From: Pseudomonadota bacterium
GTDB lineage: Bacteria > Pseudomonadota > Gammaproteobacteria > Magnimaribacterales > D2472
Length of the DNA: 64,000 bases
Reading direction: 5' to 3'
NCBI GenBank assembly: GCA_028404565.1
Contig: JAOOBR010000001.1
Span: 109,148-173,147 of the forward strand
Every line of letters starts with the position of its first letter. Positions within the stretch are counted from its first letter, which is position 1. Positions 47,684 to 57,702 of the stretch are shown here, piece by piece. A model generated the notes under the pieces. It saw nothing but the letters and a program-made list of their open reading frames with translations, did not search any database and was not told the origin of the DNA. Position numbers and translations under genes: made by a program.

Positions 47684-48701
47684 CTTTATCTATCACTCTT
47701 TTTAAAGCGTTTGCAATTTCATCAGCAGCCTCCTCTTGAAGAAAATGTCCCGCTTGGGTTTTAGTAACTCTAGCATCAGGAAAATTGTCCTCCATTGCAG
47801 AAAGTCCCTTTCCAAGGATGGGATCTTTCATACCCCAAACAATCTCAGCTGGGATTTGTAAAGTCTTCACGTATTCTTCTATTTTTCTCATAGCTGCAGC
47901 ATCTCTATGATCTGGACCATCAGGTACCATTCTCATCATAGATAAAGTTGCTTTAGAGTTACCACTATCAAATACTGGTTTTCCATATATTTTTATGACT
48001 TCATCAGACCAAGAGCTAGGATCTCCCTGAACCCTAGCTAATTGCTCAAAGGGATTAAAAAGAATTTCAACAAACAATTCACCAATAATAGGGGTCTTCA
48101 CTCTTGCATGCATAGAAGTTAAATCTACTTTCTCTTTTGGTGAATTAAAACCTGTATTCATTAATACAGCCCCTTTTATAAGGTCAGGTGACAGGGACAG
48201 TGCACCCATTCCAATTGGACCTCCCCAGTCTTGACCAGAATATATAACCTCACTCAGTTCTAGCTCATTTAAAACCTTATTAATCCATCGAATATGATTA
48301 TCCAATGTATGTTGACTTGCAGGAATCTTTGATGAGAAGCCTAAACCAATTGAGGTTGGCATAATTACTCTAACTTTATCAAGTGGAAGCTTATTTGCTA
48401 TTTTTCTGTATAAAAAACCTGAGGTAGGATTCCCATGCATTAAAAATACTGGAAGTCCTTGACCAACCTCAAGAATGTGTACTTTAATGCCAGGTTCTAC
48501 TTCAACAAAATAGCTTTTATAATCAGCTGAAATCATCTTTGCAGCATAGTCTGGCAAAGGAAAGTTTTCGTAAGTACCAGAATCAAGAGTAATAGTTCCC
48601 TCTCCCATTGGAGTAACTATTTTTCCATCTCTAGTGATATAAAAAGAAAAAATGGAAATTAAAAGGATAATCGAAATAACGACTATAAATAAAATTTTCA
48701 T
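47670..48701 (-). CDS. Membrane-anchored alpha/beta hydrolase, haloalkane dehalogenase-like
   Basis: The 343-residue protein has an N-terminal membrane anchor (ILFIVVISIILLISIFSFYI). The hydrolase domain shows the oxyanion segment FLMHGNPTSGFLYR (89-98) and a nucleophile elbow SGQDWGGPIG with Asp158 followed by Trp159, the arrangement of haloalkane dehalogenases and epoxide hydrolases rather than serine esterases. The catalytic histidine is in TQAGHFLQEE. It probably works in the periplasm. It lies between guaC and the Nramp-like gene with no clear metabolic link. Confidence 0.8.
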   Translation of the reverse strand: MKILFIVVISIILLISIFSFYITRDGKIVTPMGEGTITLDSGTYENFPLPDYAAKMISADYKSYFVEVEPGIKVHILEVGQGLPVFLMHGNPTSGFLYRKIANKLPLDKVRVIMPTSIGLGFSSKIPASQHTLDNHIRWINKVLNELELSEVIYSGQDWGGPIGMGALSLSPDLIKGAVLMNTGFNSPKEKVDLTSMHARVKTPIIGELFVEILFNPFEQLARVQGDPSSWSDEVIKIYGKPVFDSGNSKATLSMMRMVPDGPDHRDAAAMRKIEEYVKTLQIPAEIVWGMKDPILGKGLSAMEDNFPDARVTKTQAGHFLQEEAADEIANALKRVIDKVERK

Positions 48702-48708
48702 TTAGATT

Positions 48709-49701
48709 TTATTCGTTCCCAAAAACTGTATTGTGAGTATTGTTCACTCTAACAAAGGTTGTGCATTTTGAAAGATCTTTCAATTTATTTGCTCCAACAT
48801 AAGTGCATGCTGATCGAATGCCGCTCAAAATATCTTTTATTGTATCCTTCGCTTTACCTCTGTATTCAACTTCAACCGTTTTTCCCTCTGTTCCCCTATA
48901 ATCATTATGATTGCTATGTCTAGTCATTGCTGATTCTGAAGCCATTCCATAAAACTTCATAACGCCATCTTCTACTTCACCATCGCATTCGTCATGTCCT
49001 GCTAACATTCCGCCAATCATTACAAAATCTGCACCTCCAGCAAAAGCTTTTACAATATCTCCAGAACTCGTACATCCACCATCAGCAATAATATGTGCAT
49101 TAAGTCCATGGGCTGCATCCGCGCATTCGATTACAGCGCTTAGTTGCGGATAACCTATACCAGTCTTAATTCTTGTTGTGCAAACCGAACCTGGTCCAAT
49201 ACCGACTTTAACAATGTCTGCTCCTGCTAAGATCAATTCCTGTGTCATATCTGCAGTAACTACATTTCCTGCTGCAATAGTAGCATTAGGACATTTATCT
49301 CTGAGCCTTTTTACGGAATCAACAAATTTAATGGTATATCCATTTGCGACATCAAGACCGATAAAGCCTGAGTTAGCTTTTGATAATTTTGAGATGTCAT
49401 CTATACCACCAAACCAACATATATTTGATTGGCCTGTCTTAAATTCATTGGAATTTTTTTTAAGGTGGTGTTTTGCCGGACAGGTTATAAGTTTATATTT
49501 CGATAAAACTTTGTGCATTGATGGTGTTCCAACTGTATCCATATTTGCAGACATGATTGGAATTCCAGTCCACTTTTTCTTACTCCAAAGGAAGCGATGT
49601 GTTCTTTGAAGCCTTACCTCCCCTCTAGAGCTCATCGTAGATCTCTTTGGTCTGATTAAAACATCTGAATAATCAAGTTTTATATCTTCATTAATTAGCA
49701 A
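48709..49701 (-). CDS. guaC: GMP reductase
   Basis: Reduces GMP to IMP. The 330-residue TIM-barrel protein lacks the CBS domains of GuaB and has [54 protein letters not shown] and [27 protein letters not shown] with the catalytic cysteine. The start is TTG, supported by GAGGAGG 8 bases upstream (49710-49716). It is the third gene after guaB and guaA, so opposing steps of the IMP/GMP cycle are encoded in one run. Confidence 0.93.
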   Translation of the reverse strand: MLINEDIKLDYSDVLIRPKRSTMSSRGEVRLQRTHRFLWSKKKWTGIPIMSANMDTVGTPSMHKVLSKYKLITCPAKHHLKKNSNEFKTGQSNICWFGGIDDISKLSKANSGFIGLDVANGYTIKFVDSVKRLRDKCPNATIAAGNVVTADMTQELILAGADIVKVGIGPGSVCTTRIKTGIGYPQLSAVIECADAAHGLNAHIIADGGCTSSGDIVKAFAGGADFVMIGGMLAGHDECDGEVEDGVMKFYGMASESAMTRHSNHNDYRGTEGKTVEVEYRGKAKDTIKDILSGIRSACTYVGANKLKDLSKCTTFVRVNNTHNTVFGNE

Positions 49702-49709
49702 AAGTAAGT

Positions 49710-49716
49710 CCTCCTC
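49710..49716 (-). promoter_or_regulatory. Strong Shine-Dalgarno fixing the TTG start of guaC
   Basis: GAGGAGG on the minus strand with 8 bases to TTG (49699-49701). It is the best ribosome site I saw in the window and is paired with a weak start codon. Confidence 0.8.
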
Positions 49717-49771
49717 GACTTAACTACTTTATATTAATAAGCTGATGTTTAAAATAACTAAGATGAAATTT

Positions 49772-51349
49772 TTATTCCCACTCAATAGTTGCTGGTGGTT
49801 TTCCAGAAATATCATAAACGACTCTACTTACATCCTCTATTTCGTTTACGATCCGTCTTGAAACTTCATCTAAAAATTCATGAGGAAGATAAGCCCAGTT
49901 TGCGGTCATGAAATCAACTGTCTCCACAGCTCTTAAAGCAATCACTTCGGAGTATCTTCTTTCATCACCAACCACTCCAACTGATTTAATTGGTAAAAAA
50001 ACTGCGAATGCTTGGCTGACTGAGTCATACAAATTAGCTTTTCTAAGCTCTTCTATGAAAATAAAATCTGCCTCTTGAAGAATCTTTATCTTCTTTTCAT
50101 TTACTTCTCCAAGAATCCTCACGCCTAAACCAGGACCCGGAAAGGGATGTCTGTTTAAAATTATCTCAGGCAAATCGAGTTGGGAGCCTAATCTCCTGAC
50201 TTCATCCTTAAATAGATCTCTCAAAGGCTCAACAAGCTTGAGCTTCATCTCCTCAGGCAAGCCTCCAACATTATGATGAGACTTAATAACTCTGGCTTCC
50301 TTTGATTCAGATTCTGAAGACTCTATTACATCTGGATAAATTGTTCCTTGTGCTAAAAAATCTATGTTTTCAAGCTTAGCAGCCTCAGCATCAAAAACAT
50401 CGATGAAAGTTCTACCGATAATTTTTCTTTTCTGTTCTGGGTCTTCTATGCCCTTCAAATGTCTTAAAAATATCTTTTGTGCATCAACTTTAAAAAGATT
50501 TAGATCCATTTCATTTTTGAATGTTTGAACTACCTCCTCTGCTTCATTTTTTCTTAATAGTCCGTTATCAACAAAAACGCACACAAGATTTTCTCCTATT
50601 GCTTTTGATAAAAGTGCAGCTGTTACGGAAGAATCAACTCCTCCAGATAATCCAAGTAGTACTTTTTCTCCATTTGTTATATCTTTGATTTCTTTAATCC
50701 TGCTAGAAATTAGATCATCAAGCTTCCAATCTGGTTTACATGAGCAAATTTCAAAGATGAAGTTATCTAAAATTAGCTTGCCACCTTTTGTATGAGTCAC
50801 TTCTGGATGGAACTGAAGTGCATAAATAGGTTTTGAAGAATGTTCCATTGCAGCTATTGGAGCTGATTCTGTGGAAGCAATTAATTTAAAATCGTTTGGT
50901 AAAGTTTCTACTTTATCTCCATGACTCATCCAGACATCAATTGCTTCAGATGAAGACCCGGTAAATAGTTTTGAGTTATCTTCAATGTTTAGAATAGAGA
51001 ATCCAAATTCTTTTTTTTCAGAAGTTGTAACTTGACCACCCATCTGCTCAGCTAGAGTCTGCATCCCATAACAGATACCAAGAATAGGAACCTGCAAGTC
51101 AAAAACTATCTGTGGTGCTCTTGGTGTATGGATGTCAGTAACAGATTCTGGTCCGCCTGATAAGATTATTCCCTTTGGATTAATATCCTCTATTTTCTTT
51201 ATATCTACATCCCAAGGAAGAATTTCAGAATAAACATCTGATTCTCTTATTCTTCTTGCAATTAATTGAGTATATTGAGAGCCAAAATCTAGAACGAGAA
51301 TAGTATCAATATTTTTATTTTTTATGTCGAGCTTTGATTGGACTGACAT
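49772..51349 (-). CDS. guaA: GMP synthase (glutamine-hydrolysing)
   Basis: Converts XMP to GMP. The 525-residue protein (E. coli 525) contains the glutamine amidotransferase domain with [20 protein letters not shown], the nucleophile in [18 protein letters not shown] and [10 protein letters not shown]. The ATP pyrophosphatase domain follows ([22 protein letters not shown] near residue 233), then the C-terminal dimer domain ending [15 protein letters not shown]. It follows guaB by 8 bases. Confidence 0.97.
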   Translation of the reverse strand: MSVQSKLDIKNKNIDTILVLDFGSQYTQLIARRIRESDVYSEILPWDVDIKKIEDINPKGIILSGGPESVTDIHTPRAPQIVFDLQVPILGICYGMQTLAEQMGGQVTTSEKKEFGFSILNIEDNSKLFTGSSSEAIDVWMSHGDKVETLPNDFKLIASTESAPIAAMEHSSKPIYALQFHPEVTHTKGGKLILDNFIFEICSCKPDWKLDDLISSRIKEIKDITNGEKVLLGLSGGVDSSVTAALLSKAIGENLVCVFVDNGLLRKNEAEEVVQTFKNEMDLNLFKVDAQKIFLRHLKGIEDPEQKRKIIGRTFIDVFDAEAAKLENIDFLAQGTIYPDVIESSESESKEARVIKSHHNVGGLPEEMKLKLVEPLRDLFKDEVRRLGSQLDLPEIILNRHPFPGPGLGVRILGEVNEKKIKILQEADFIFIEELRKANLYDSVSQAFAVFLPIKSVGVVGDERRYSEVIALRAVETVDFMTANWAYLPHEFLDEVSRRIVNEIEDVSRVVYDISGKPPATIEWE

Positions 51350-51357
51350 TTTAAAAC

Positions 51358-52818
51358 TTAACTTCTTTGATAGTTTGGTGCTTCTTTAGTGATTTGAACA
51401 TCATGCACATGGCTTTCAGTCATTCCAGCATTTGTAATTTCAACGAACCTGCTATTTTCTTTCATTTCTTGAATATTTTTACAACCAACATAGCCCATAC
51501 TCTGTCTAAGACCTCCAATCAGTTGGTTAATGACATTGATAGCCCATCCTTTATAAGGAACCCTACCCTCAACGCCTTCAGGTACAAGTTTTTCAGCATC
51601 AATATCTTCCTGAAAATATCTGTTGCTATCATCTCTTTTAGACATTGCTCCCAAGGACCCCATTCCTCTGTAAGTCTTGAAACTTCTTCCTTGGTAGAGC
51701 TCAAATTCTCCAGGAGCTTCTTCAGTTCCAGCAAAAATACTTCCAAGCATTACGCTGTCAGCCCCTGCTGCAATTGCTTTGGCTATGTCTCCTGAATAGC
51801 GCATACCGCCATCAGCTATTAGCGGAACCTTTCCTTTTACTTTTTCATAAATTGTTAATATTGCAGAAATTTGTGGGACTCCGATACCAGCAATAATTCT
51901 TGTTGTACAAATTGATCCCGGGCCCATTCCAATCTTAATTGCATCTGCACCGGCTTCTATTAGTGCTTCTGCTCCTTCTGGTGTAGCAACATTTCCAGCA
52001 ATGATATCTTTGGTTGGAAATTCTTTTTTAATCTTTTTTACTGTCTCTATAACACTTTTAGTATGGCCATGTGCACTATCGACAACAAATAAATCAACAC
52101 CTGAATCAAATAGAGACTTAGCTCTATCTAAAGTTTCAGTTCCAGTCCCGATTGCGGCTCCAACTCTAAGTTGGCCTGCATCATCCTTAGTAGCGTTAGG
52201 ATGCTTTTCAGACTTTTCTATATCTTTCATTGTTACTAAACCAGTTAACTTCTCTGTTTCATCTAATACAAGGACTTTTTCAATCCTGTTTTCATACATC
52301 ATTTTTTTAACTACTTCTTGAGAAGTCCCTTCGAGCACAGTTATTAATTTTTCACTAGGCGTCATAATCGATTCAACTAGGTCATCCATATTATCTGCAT
52401 ATCTAAAGTCTCTACTGGTAACAATTCCTTTTACCACTCCATCATCAACGACAGGCATACCAGATATATTTAACTCTCCTGTGAGTTGTTTTAATTGACC
52501 AATTGTTTGTTTAGAGCTTATTGTAGTTGGGTCACGAACAACTCCACTTTCATATTTTTTTACATTCCTGACGGCATTAGATTGCTCTTGGATCGAACAA
52601 TTTTTATGCAAAATTCCTATACCTCCTGCTTCTGCAAGGGCAATAGCCATTCTATATTCTGTAACTGTATCCATGGCAGCAGATAACAGTGGTAAATTAA
52701 TATCAATATTTTTTGTAAGAGAAGTCTTTACAGATGCTTGGCTTGGAAGAAAGTCGCAGTAGGAAGGAACGAGAAGTACGTCATCGAAAGTTAGTGCTTT
52801 GGCTTTTACTTTGTCCAT
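51358..52818 (-). CDS. guaB: IMP dehydrogenase
   Basis: Oxidises IMP to XMP, the first committed step to guanine nucleotides. The 486-residue protein has [20 protein letters not shown] at the start, two CBS domains at about residues 95-205 ([42 protein letters not shown]), [23 protein letters not shown] with the catalytic cysteine, and the flap region [21 protein letters not shown]. The ATG at 52818 is chosen over a TTG five codons upstream. An extended -10 lies 5 bases before it. It heads the long run to tadA. Confidence 0.96.
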   Translation of the reverse strand: MDKVKAKALTFDDVLLVPSYCDFLPSQASVKTSLTKNIDINLPLLSAAMDTVTEYRMAIALAEAGGIGILHKNCSIQEQSNAVRNVKKYESGVVRDPTTISSKQTIGQLKQLTGELNISGMPVVDDGVVKGIVTSRDFRYADNMDDLVESIMTPSEKLITVLEGTSQEVVKKMMYENRIEKVLVLDETEKLTGLVTMKDIEKSEKHPNATKDDAGQLRVGAAIGTGTETLDRAKSLFDSGVDLFVVDSAHGHTKSVIETVKKIKKEFPTKDIIAGNVATPEGAEALIEAGADAIKIGMGPGSICTTRIIAGIGVPQISAILTIYEKVKGKVPLIADGGMRYSGDIAKAIAAGADSVMLGSIFAGTEEAPGEFELYQGRSFKTYRGMGSLGAMSKRDDSNRYFQEDIDAEKLVPEGVEGRVPYKGWAINVINQLIGGLRQSMGYVGCKNIQEMKENSRFVEITNAGMTESHVHDVQITKEAPNYQRS

Positions 52819-52823
52819 GCAGA

Positions 52824-52829
52824 AGTATA
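52824..52829 (-). promoter_or_regulatory. Predicted extended -10 box of guaB
   Basis: TGT-TATACT on the minus strand, with the hexamer ending 5 bases before the ATG. Initiation at the normal distance would place the transcript start within or at the start codon (leaderless type). No clear -35 was seen in the 56-base gap. Confidence 0.45.
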
Positions 52830-52874
52830 ACAAAAGATTTTTAAGAAAAAAATAATTCAGGCTCTAAAGAAGAG

Positions 52875-53213
52875 CTAATTTAGCAACAAGTCAGTCTTTG
52901 CTGCACAAATAAAATCATTTTTATGAAGGCCATTGATTTTATGAGACCACCATTTAACTGTAACTTTTCCCCACTCTAAAACAATTAATGGATGATGATC
53001 TTCAACATCAGCAAGTGCAGCAACTTGATTGGAGAAAGCAACTGCTTTTTCATAATTATCAAATGTAAAAATCTTTTCTAAATAATTAAATCCATCATTC
53101 ATGATTACCCAATTATCTAACGTTTTCATTAGTTCGTTAGATTCCTCCTTGGTGACTTTTGGTGCATCGATAGTGCAAGCTTCACATTTTTGATTAATGA
53201 GATCTGATGACAT
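52875..53213 (-). CDS. phhB: Pterin-4a-carbinolamine dehydratase
   Basis: Recycles tetrahydropterin after aromatic amino acid hydroxylation and can affect folate-type cofactors. The 112-residue protein has the family block NYLEKIFTFDNYEKAVAFSNQVAALADVEDHHPLIVLEWGKVTVKWWSHKINGLHKNDF, including the active-site His pair DHHP and the WWSH histidine. Its ATG shares one base with... the fumC stop at 53213, so it is the second gene of fumC-phhB. No phenylalanine hydroxylase gene is in the window. Confidence 0.94.
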   Translation of the reverse strand: MSSDLINQKCEACTIDAPKVTKEESNELMKTLDNWVIMNDGFNYLEKIFTFDNYEKAVAFSNQVAALADVEDHHPLIVLEWGKVTVKWWSHKINGLHKNDFICAAKTDLLLN

Positions 53214-54604
53214 TATGACTTAATACCACCCTTGGTTAATTTTGAAGGATCTAAGAGTTTTTTAAGTCGAGAGACTGAAATGCCAGTTTCTTCATGAGCT
53301 ACATCAATAACAGATCTAGATTCTTTATAGGCTCTTTTGGCTATTTCTGCTGCCTTTTGATAACCAATAACCGGATTCAAAGCAGTGACCAATATTGGAT
53401 TTCTTGATAGTGATTCTTCAATCTTTTTATGATTTACCTTAAAAGTCTTTATAGCTTTTTTAGCAAGAACATTCATACTGCCAGCGAGTATATTTACACT
53501 TTTTAAATTGCAATAAGCAATTACTGGTAACATCACATTAAGTTGGAAGTTTCCTGATTGGGCTGCAACTGTTATAGAAACATCGTTACCAATAACATCT
53601 GCTGCAGCCATTGCTACAGCCTCTGGAATTACAGGATTTACTTTTCCAGGCATTATGCTGCTTCCTGGTTGAAGAGCCTGAAGCTCAATTTCAGAGATTC
53701 CAGATAAGGGTCCACTATTCATCCATCTAAGATCATTAGATATTTTTAAAAGGATTGTTGCTAGATTTTTAAGTTCTCCAGATAACTGGACAGATAAATC
53801 TTGCGCACTTAAGTTTCTAAAAAAATCTTCGCTTGGCTTTGTTTTAAAGCCAGTAAGTTTTGAAAGTTCCTTAGCAAATTCTTTTGAAAATCTTCTGTGT
53901 GCATTTATTCCTGATCCAACTGCAGTTCCTCCCTGAGGGAGAAATAAAAGCTTCTCTAGAACAACTGCTATAGATTCTCTAGAGCATTTAAGTTGTGTGT
54001 TCCAAGCATTTAATTCATCAGACATATCCACTGGCATGGCATCCATAAGGTGTGTTCTGCCTGTCTTTGTAATTCCTTTAACTGAGTCAGCTTTCTTTGC
54101 CAAAGTTTCAATAAGTAAATCTAGTGCGGGCATTAATTTTTTTGTTGAATCGAAGTAATAAGCCAAATTCATGACAGTTGGAATTACATCATTGGAGCTT
54201 TGACTCATATTCACATCATCATTTGGATGAATCTTAACTTTTGAGGTTTTATAGCAAAGATTTGCTATAACTTCATTTGCATTCATATTTGTACTTGTTC
54301 CAGAGCCAGTTTGAAAAACATCAATTGGAAACTCTTTACCATGTTTATTAGTCCAAACCTCTTTTGCAGCTCTTGAAATGACTTTTTGTTTTTTTGCTTC
54401 TAAAAGCTTGAGATTTTTATTTGCTCTTGCTGCAGCATCTTTTAAATAGCCAAGCATTGCTATAAAGGTATTCGTGAAAGGGAAATTCATTGAGATGCCG
54501 CTAATTGGGAAATTATCTATTGCTCTTTGAGTCTGTGCTCCCCATAAAGCATTTCTTGGCACCCTTACTTTTCCAAGGCTATCTTCTTCGATTCTAAATT
54601 TCAT
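53213..54604 (-). CDS. fumC: Fumarate hydratase, class II
   Basis: Oxygen-stable fumarase of the TCA cycle. The 463-residue protein (E. coli 467) shows RVPRNALWGAQTQRAIDNFPIS, FQTGSGTSTNMNANEVIAN, the NDDVNMSQSSNDVIPT segment, TGRTHLMDAMPV and the superfamily signature GSSIMPGKVNPVIPEA near residue 317. A GAGG Shine-Dalgarno lies 5 bases before the ATG. It is divergent from the aldolase-like gene, sharing a 59-base gap. Confidence 0.96.
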   Translation of the reverse strand: MKFRIEEDSLGKVRVPRNALWGAQTQRAIDNFPISGISMNFPFTNTFIAMLGYLKDAAARANKNLKLLEAKKQKVISRAAKEVWTNKHGKEFPIDVFQTGSGTSTNMNANEVIANLCYKTSKVKIHPNDDVNMSQSSNDVIPTVMNLAYYFDSTKKLMPALDLLIETLAKKADSVKGITKTGRTHLMDAMPVDMSDELNAWNTQLKCSRESIAVVLEKLLFLPQGGTAVGSGINAHRRFSKEFAKELSKLTGFKTKPSEDFFRNLSAQDLSVQLSGELKNLATILLKISNDLRWMNSGPLSGISEIELQALQPGSSIMPGKVNPVIPEAVAMAAADVIGNDVSITVAAQSGNFQLNVMLPVIAYCNLKSVNILAGSMNVLAKKAIKTFKVNHKKIEESLSRNPILVTALNPVIGYQKAAEIAKRAYKESRSVIDVAHEETGISVSRLKKLLDPSKLTKGGIKS

Positions 54605-54638
54605 AATTACCTCGTTTTTATGTAAACTATTTTACACC

Positions 54639-54654
54639 TATAAAGTTAAAGGAG
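54639..54654 (+). promoter_or_regulatory. Predicted -10 and Shine-Dalgarno of the class II aldolase gene
   Basis: TATAAA (54639-54644) followed by AAGGAG (54649-54654), 9 bases before the ATG. If both are used the leader is about 13 bases and the Shine-Dalgarno lies right at the transcript start. Another promoter further upstream is possible. Confidence 0.35.
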
Positions 54655-54663
54655 ATAGGACAT

Positions 54664-55473
54664 ATGGGAAAAGTAACTCCATTAAAAATTGATGTTAATG
54701 ATGGTAGGCTGCCTCTAAAGGATAAAGGCCTAGATATGAAAGATTTTTCATCTGTAGCCGAGTTGAGGAGAGATCAACTTGAAAAACTTGCTGCAGGTTT
54801 CAGAATGTTTGCACATTTTGGCTTCAATGAAGGAGTAGCAGGTCATATTACTTACAGAGATCCTGAGTTCCCTGATCACTTCTGGGTAAACCCGCTGGGT
54901 GTTCATTTCTCACAAATATCAGTTTCTGATCTTATACTCGTCAATCATGAAGGTGAAGTTGTTCAAGGAGATAAAGCTGTAAATGTTGCTGCTTTTGCAA
55001 TTCACTCTAGGTTGCATAAAGCAAGACCTGATGTTAACGCAGCAGCTCATTCTCATTCTATTTATGGAAGAACGTTTTCAACGCTTGGAAAATTGCTTGA
55101 TCCTATTTCTCAAGATGCATGTGCTTTTTATGAAACTCAAGCAATTTATAAAGACTTTTCTGGTGTTGTAGAAGAAGTCGATGAAGGAGATATGATTGCA
55201 GAAGCTCTGGGAGATAAGAAAGTTATTATTCTTCAAAATCATGGAATCCTTACAACAGGTCCCTCTGTTGATATTGCCCTATGGTTTTACACATCTATGG
55301 AACGTTGCTGCCAAGCACAATTAATGGCTGATGCTGCTGGCGAAACACAATTAATTCCTCATGACACAGCAGTTAAAACAAGATCATTCATAGCTAATGA
55401 TGTTGCAGCATGGGCTAGCTTTCAGCCTGCTTTTGATATGATCTGTAAAAAAGAGCCTGATTTATTCGACTAA
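54664..55473 (+). CDS. Class II aldolase/adducin family protein
   Basis: A 269-residue zinc-dependent aldolase-fold protein. It shows GFNEGVAGHITYRDPEFPDHFWVNPLGVHFSQIS near residue 53, the metal histidines in AAAHSHSIYGRTF near residue 123 and LQNHGILTTGPSVDIALWFYTSMERCCQAQ. Family members include fuculose-phosphate aldolase, ribulose-phosphate epimerases and adducins. This longer form without an obvious phosphate site often acts in unknown catabolic routes. The stop overlaps the convergent aldehyde dehydrogenase by 12 bases. Confidence 0.87.
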   Translation: MGKVTPLKIDVNDGRLPLKDKGLDMKDFSSVAELRRDQLEKLAAGFRMFAHFGFNEGVAGHITYRDPEFPDHFWVNPLGVHFSQISVSDLILVNHEGEVVQGDKAVNVAAFAIHSRLHKARPDVNAAAHSHSIYGRTFSTLGKLLDPISQDACAFYETQAIYKDFSGVVEEVDEGDMIAEALGDKKVIILQNHGILTTGPSVDIALWFYTSMERCCQAQLMADAAGETQLIPHDTAVKTRSFIANDVAAWASFQPAFDMICKKEPDLFD

Positions 55474-56889
55474 AGCTCCAATTACAGCTTTTGTCTCAAG
55501 ACATTCTTCGAGGCCATGTGTGCCATGCTCTCTTCCATTACCAGAAGAGCCATAACCTCCAAAAGGTGCAGACCTGACTCTAGCTCCTTTATTGATAGTG
55601 ACTTGACCAGCCCTTATTTTTGAAGCAACTTCAACTGCATGAGATTGCTCACCTTGGACGTATCCAGCAAGACCATAGGGTGTATCATTTGCTATCTCAA
55701 TGGCTTCTTCTTCGGTTTCATATTTAATTAAACATAAAACTGGGCCAAAAATTTCCTCTCTTGCAATAGTCATATCATTAGTTACATCAGAAAATATAGT
55801 TGGTTTTACGTAATAACCGCTCTCACAACCATCTGGAAGACCAATGCCTCCAGCAGATAATGTTGCTCCTTCATCAATACCAATCTGAATCATCCTTTGA
55901 ACCTTTTCATATTGGGTCTTATTAGAAATTGGGCCCATTTTTGTATCAGCATCAAAAGGATCCCCTACTTTGATAGCATTTGCAGTATTAGCAGCAACTT
56001 CAACTGCCTTGTCATAATTCTTAGATGACACAAGCATTCTCGTTGGTGCATTACATGATTGTCCTGTATTTAGGAAACATGAAGAGACACCAGCAGATAC
56101 AGCTTTTTCAATATCTGCATCATCAAGAACTATATTGGCAGATTTTCCTCCTAGCTCCTGAGCAACTCTCTTCACAGTTGGAGCAGATGCTTGAGCAACG
56201 GCAACTCCTGCCCTTGTTGATCCAGTAAAATGCATCATATCTATATCTTTGTGTTCAGACATTGAGGCACCAACAACTGGACCCATGCCATTGACTAAAT
56301 TAAAGATTCCAGCAGGTACACCAGCGTCGTGAATAATTTCTGCAAGAATTATTCCGCAGAAAGGTGTTATTTCACTTGGCTTGAGCACCATGGTGCATCC
56401 AGCAGCTATACCTGATGCTACTTTTGTACACATCTGATTCATTGGCCAATTCCATGGAGTGATCATTCCAACAACACCGACGGGCTCTTTTCGAAGTAGA
56501 TAACCGTCTTTCTCATACTCAAAATCATAGCCTTTAAGAACATTAAGAGTATCTTTAAAATGAGTAAGGCCAGAAGCAACCTGAGCAACTTGGGATAACC
56601 ATATTGGAGCTCCCATTTCCCTAGATATTGTTTCAGCTAATTCCTCAGATCTTTTTTCATATTCAGTAATAATATTTTCTAAAATCTGGACTCTTTCCTC
56701 TTTAGTTGAAAAACTAAAATCAACAAAAGCTGCTTTAGCTGCGGCAACTGCTCTATCCACATCATCAGAATTGCCTGCAGTTATAATTCCAAGAACAGAA
56801 TCATCTGATGGATTCATGACTTCAATCGTCTCTGTTGAATGAGAATCAACCCATTCTCCATTTATATACATTTGTAATTTTTCTAACAT
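55462..56889 (-). CDS. Aldehyde dehydrogenase family protein
   Basis: NAD(P)-dependent oxidation of an aldehyde to an acid. The 475-residue protein has MYINGEWVDSHS at the start, GMITPWNWPMNQMCTKVASGIAAGCTMVLKPSE, FTGSTRAGVAVAQ, the general-base Glu in AQELGGKSANIVL and the catalytic Cys in NTGQSCNAPTRMLV near residue 282. It ends with APFGGYGSSGNGREHGTHGLEECLETKAV. A TATAAT (56915-56920) and AGAGG Shine-Dalgarno precede it, so it has its own leader. The substrate is unknown. Confidence 0.93.
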   Translation of the reverse strand: MLEKLQMYINGEWVDSHSTETIEVMNPSDDSVLGIITAGNSDDVDRAVAAAKAAFVDFSFSTKEERVQILENIITEYEKRSEELAETISREMGAPIWLSQVAQVASGLTHFKDTLNVLKGYDFEYEKDGYLLRKEPVGVVGMITPWNWPMNQMCTKVASGIAAGCTMVLKPSEITPFCGIILAEIIHDAGVPAGIFNLVNGMGPVVGASMSEHKDIDMMHFTGSTRAGVAVAQASAPTVKRVAQELGGKSANIVLDDADIEKAVSAGVSSCFLNTGQSCNAPTRMLVSSKNYDKAVEVAANTANAIKVGDPFDADTKMGPISNKTQYEKVQRMIQIGIDEGATLSAGGIGLPDGCESGYYVKPTIFSDVTNDMTIAREEIFGPVLCLIKYETEEEAIEIANDTPYGLAGYVQGEQSHAVEVASKIRAGQVTINKGARVRSAPFGGYGSSGNGREHGTHGLEECLETKAVIGALVE

Positions 56890-56914
56890 AACTACCTCTT
56901 TAATTCGCTAAAAG

Positions 56915-56920
56915 ATTATA
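56915..56920 (-). promoter_or_regulatory. Predicted -10 box of the aldehyde dehydrogenase gene
   Basis: TATAAT on the minus strand, 25 bases before the ATG, with AGAGG (56895-56899) 5 bases before the ATG. This is a normally leadered promoter, in contrast to several leaderless-type ones in the window. Confidence 0.5.
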
Positions 56921-56935
56921 ACCTATAACTATTTC

Positions 56936-57685
56936 TTATTTTATTAATAAACAGTTGTTATTAGCTACTACATCTACTTTGAATTGATCTTCAGAATATG
57001 AATTAAATGTATAATTTCCTCCAGCTGCCTTAATAATTGACAGTCCTGCAGCTATATCCCATAAAAATATTCCTTTTTCTTGATATTGATCAAATTGCCC
57101 AGAAGCAACATAAGCACACGACATAGCTGCTGATCCAATCATTCTTACTTTTTTCCAACTTACTAATTCATTTGATAGCTCAATCATGGATTCTTTATTA
57201 AAGTTTCCTTTTGCAGGAAGACCAGTAGCGAGTGTGGCTTTAGATTTATCATGTATTGATGAAACAAAGATGTCTGCACCGTTCAGTTTTGCCCTTGAGT
57301 CTTTACTTCCTTCATAGAGCGAGCCTCTATTAAAATCATTAATTACACCCAAAGTAATTTCTTTTTCATAAATCAAAGCAATTGAAATGCAGCACATTGG
57401 GAAATCTCTTGAATAGTTTGAAGTCCCATCAAGAGGATCAACTACCCAAAAACTGTCTCCAAGATCTTGATTAGCACCAGATTCCTCAGCAAGGATTGGG
57501 AAGTTAGAGTTTGCTAATAAATACTCTTTTATAACTTTTTCAGACTCGAGATCAGCTTTTAATTTAACATCTCGACCTTCATTAGAAAGAATTTTATTAA
57601 TATTATCTTTATTATCAATTAATAATGCAGCAGCAATTTCAGATGCTCTTTTTGCAACTTCAAGCTCTTGTTTGATATTAATCAT
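56936..57685 (-). CDS. Inositol monophosphatase family protein
   Basis: A 249-residue metal-dependent phosphatase. The metal-site motifs LAEESGANQD, WVVDPLDGTSNYSRDFPMCCISIAL (near residue 80) and LWDIAAGLSIIKAAGG (near residue 207) are present. The DGTSNY-DFP form resembles inositol monophosphatase (SuhB-type) more than CysQ, but the substrate could be inositol phosphate or PAP. It lies 17 bases after the PQQ-type dehydrogenase gene. Confidence 0.87.
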   Translation of the reverse strand: MINIKQELEVAKRASEIAAALLIDNKDNINKILSNEGRDVKLKADLESEKVIKEYLLANSNFPILAEESGANQDLGDSFWVVDPLDGTSNYSRDFPMCCISIALIYEKEITLGVINDFNRGSLYEGSKDSRAKLNGADIFVSSIHDKSKATLATGLPAKGNFNKESMIELSNELVSWKKVRMIGSAAMSCAYVASGQFDQYQEKGIFLWDIAAGLSIIKAAGGNYTFNSYSEDQFKVDVVANNNCLLIK

Positions 57686-57702
57686 TGTAAGATGATCTTT
57701 AA

